A stretch of DNA of 64,000 bases from Acidobacteriota bacterium. Lineage in GTDB: Bacteria > Acidobacteriota > Vicinamibacteria > Marinacidobacterales > Marinacidobacteraceae. This document shows positions 63,252 to 64,000 of the stretch, piece by piece. Under the pieces are notes generated by a model, which searched no databases, was not told where the DNA came from, and saw only the letters and a list, made by a program, of their open reading frames with translations. Every line of letters begins with the position of its first letter. The stretch's first letter is position 1. The translations under genes were made by a program, and so were the position numbers. The stretch spans positions 1 through 64,000 of the forward strand of contig JAJDUD010000050.1 of the NCBI GenBank assembly GCA_022826825.1, in the 5' to 3' direction.

Positions 63252-64000
63252 TCGCGGCCATGCGCCGAAAGCCCCTGTTTCACCGACTGCCGGCCCTGCT
63301 CACTCCCGCTCTGCTTGCCGCGTGCGGGTCTCCTCCGGCGGACTCCCCGGCCGGCGATGCGCGGGTGGCCGTTGGACTCGCCGGTCAGATCGCGGAACTG
63401 GCCGAGAACGCTCTCCGGGACCATCCGGCCCCCGGGCTCTCGATCGGGGTGCAGAAGGGCGGCGAGGTCGTCTTCGCGGACGGTTTCGGCTATGCGGACC
63501 TCGAGAACGAAGTGCCCGCGACGGCCGACACGGTCTACCGCATCGGTTCGGTCACCAAGCAGTTCACGGCCGCCGCCGCCGTGCTGCTCGTCGAGGAGGG
63601 CAAGCTGGATCTGGCGGCCGACCTGCGCGAGTACCTGCCGGACTACGACACCCGGGGTTTCGAGGTGACGGTCGAGCGGCTGCTGAACCACACCTCGGGG
63701 ATCAAGGGCTACACGGAGATGCCCGAGTTCTGGGAGCGGTCCCGTCTCGACCTCGGCCACGAGGCCATGCTGGAGCTGTTCTCGGAGCCGCCCTTCGAGT
63801 TCGAGCCCGGCGACCGCTACCAGTACAACAACTCCGGGTACTACCTGCTCGGGGTGCTCATCGAACGCCTCTCGGGGATGAGCTACACCGAGTTCCTGGA
63901 GGCGCGGCTCTTCGGGCCCCTCGGCCTGGAGCGGACCCACTACCTCAGGAACGGCCCCCTCGTTCCGGGCCGCGCCGAAGGGTATGAAGTCGGCGGCGAC
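63248..64000 (+). CDS. Serine beta-lactamase-family (class C / DD-peptidase-like) lipoprotein, 5' part
   Basis: Open to the window end (251 codons seen), ATG 63248 overlapping the selB stop; ATG 63260 is an alternative. Lipobox LAAC with Cys26 after a short signal. The catalytic SxxK is SVTK (S101-K104) in YRIGSVTKQFTAAAAVLL, and YNN (Y193-N195) in QYNNSGYYLLG is the YxN motif; HTSGIKGYTE lies between. These penicillin-binding-like hydrolases include esterases and D-aminopeptidases, so antibiotic resistance should not be assumed. Coupling to selB is probably incidental. Confidence 0.88.
   Translation, partial: MIAAMRRKPLFHRLPALLTPALLAACGSPPADSPAGDARVAVGLAGQIAELAENALRDHPAPGLSIGVQKGGEVVFADGFGYADLENEVPATADTVYRIGSVTKQFTAAAAVLLVEEGKLDLAADLREYLPDYDTRGFEVTVERLLNHTSGIKGYTEMPEFWERSRLDLGHEAMLELFSEPPFEFEPGDRYQYNNSGYYLLGVLIERLSGMSYTEFLEARLFGPLGLERTHYLRNGPLVPGRAEGYEVGGD

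Noticed and set aside
63248..64000. Antibiotic-resistance beta-lactamase
   Set aside because: SxxK and YxN motifs are shared by many esterases and peptidases of this fold; nothing points to beta-lactam hydrolysis.

Overview
The window is about 64 kb of very GC-rich DNA (roughly two thirds G+C or more by eye) from a didermic (Gram-negative type) bacterium: it encodes a TolC-like outer-membrane factor, TonB-dependent receptor, porin-like protein, lipoprotein maturation enzymes (lgt, lspA) and SecDF/YajC. menC implies menaquinone and selB implies selenoprotein synthesis. The mix of DUF1592/DUF1552 proteins, HEAT-cyclophilin fusion, exported M20 amidohydrolase, PyrR and carboxypeptidase-regulatory-type TonB receptor resembles Acidobacteriota or Gemmatimonadota, but that placement is inference from gene content only. 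Most of the window is ordinary chromosome; no rRNA and no CRISPR array was seen. Two tRNA-Leu genes are present.

Layout. 0.3-8.6 kb (minus strand): menC, a HEAT-cyclophilin protein, a HAD phosphatase, tgt, yajC, secD, secF. 8.8-11.3 kb (plus): dxr, rseP; 11.3-13.8 kb (minus): truA, uppS, cdsA, so the usual uppS-cdsA-dxr-rseP cluster is split into two convergent halves. 14-15.5 kb: tolC-like. 15.6-19.2 kb (minus): pyrR-pyrB-pyrC and a TIGR02757-type protein. 19.2-19.9 kb: gene-free block with REP-like palindromes and a 32-bp tandem array. 19.9-22.2 kb: lspA, lgt, rluD. 22.3-25.4 kb: GNAT protein, enoyl-CoA hydratase-like protein, sodium:solute symporter. 25.5-31.2 kb (minus): clpX, engB, rho, rpmE, prfA, prmC. 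31.5-38.0 kb (minus): a four-gene exported operon (DUF1592 cytochrome-like, DUF1552 Tat protein, ankyrin protein, small exported protein) sitting between clpX and tig-clpP (38.1-40.2 kb), which are normally adjacent. 40.5-42.0 kb: exported M20 amidohydrolase.

42.0-45.1 kb is the accessory region. A 155-bp dispersed repeat (also at 116-270) truncates a lipoprotein reading frame, and next to it lies an apparently complete IS1595-type element (42484-44900) with near-perfect terminal repeats starting GGxGATTACATACCT and an 8-bp target duplication TTCACGAA. Besides the transposase it carries a strongly structured non-coding stretch, a secreted-protein gene with an apparent one-base frameshift, two coupled small ORFs, and a 70-nt tRNA-like sequence close to its right end. 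This cargo-bearing element is the most unusual object in the window.

45.2-64 kb: an RNase II/R-type exonuclease, then a phosphate-responsive neighbourhood: phoB-phoR, pheA, a porin-like protein, a TonB receptor with a partner lipoprotein, a second lipoprotein, ppx, apaH, and an exported protein of unknown function preceded by a textbook Pho box (60292-60309). A cyanophycinase-like exported peptidase, selB and the 5' part of a serine beta-lactamase-family lipoprotein close the window.
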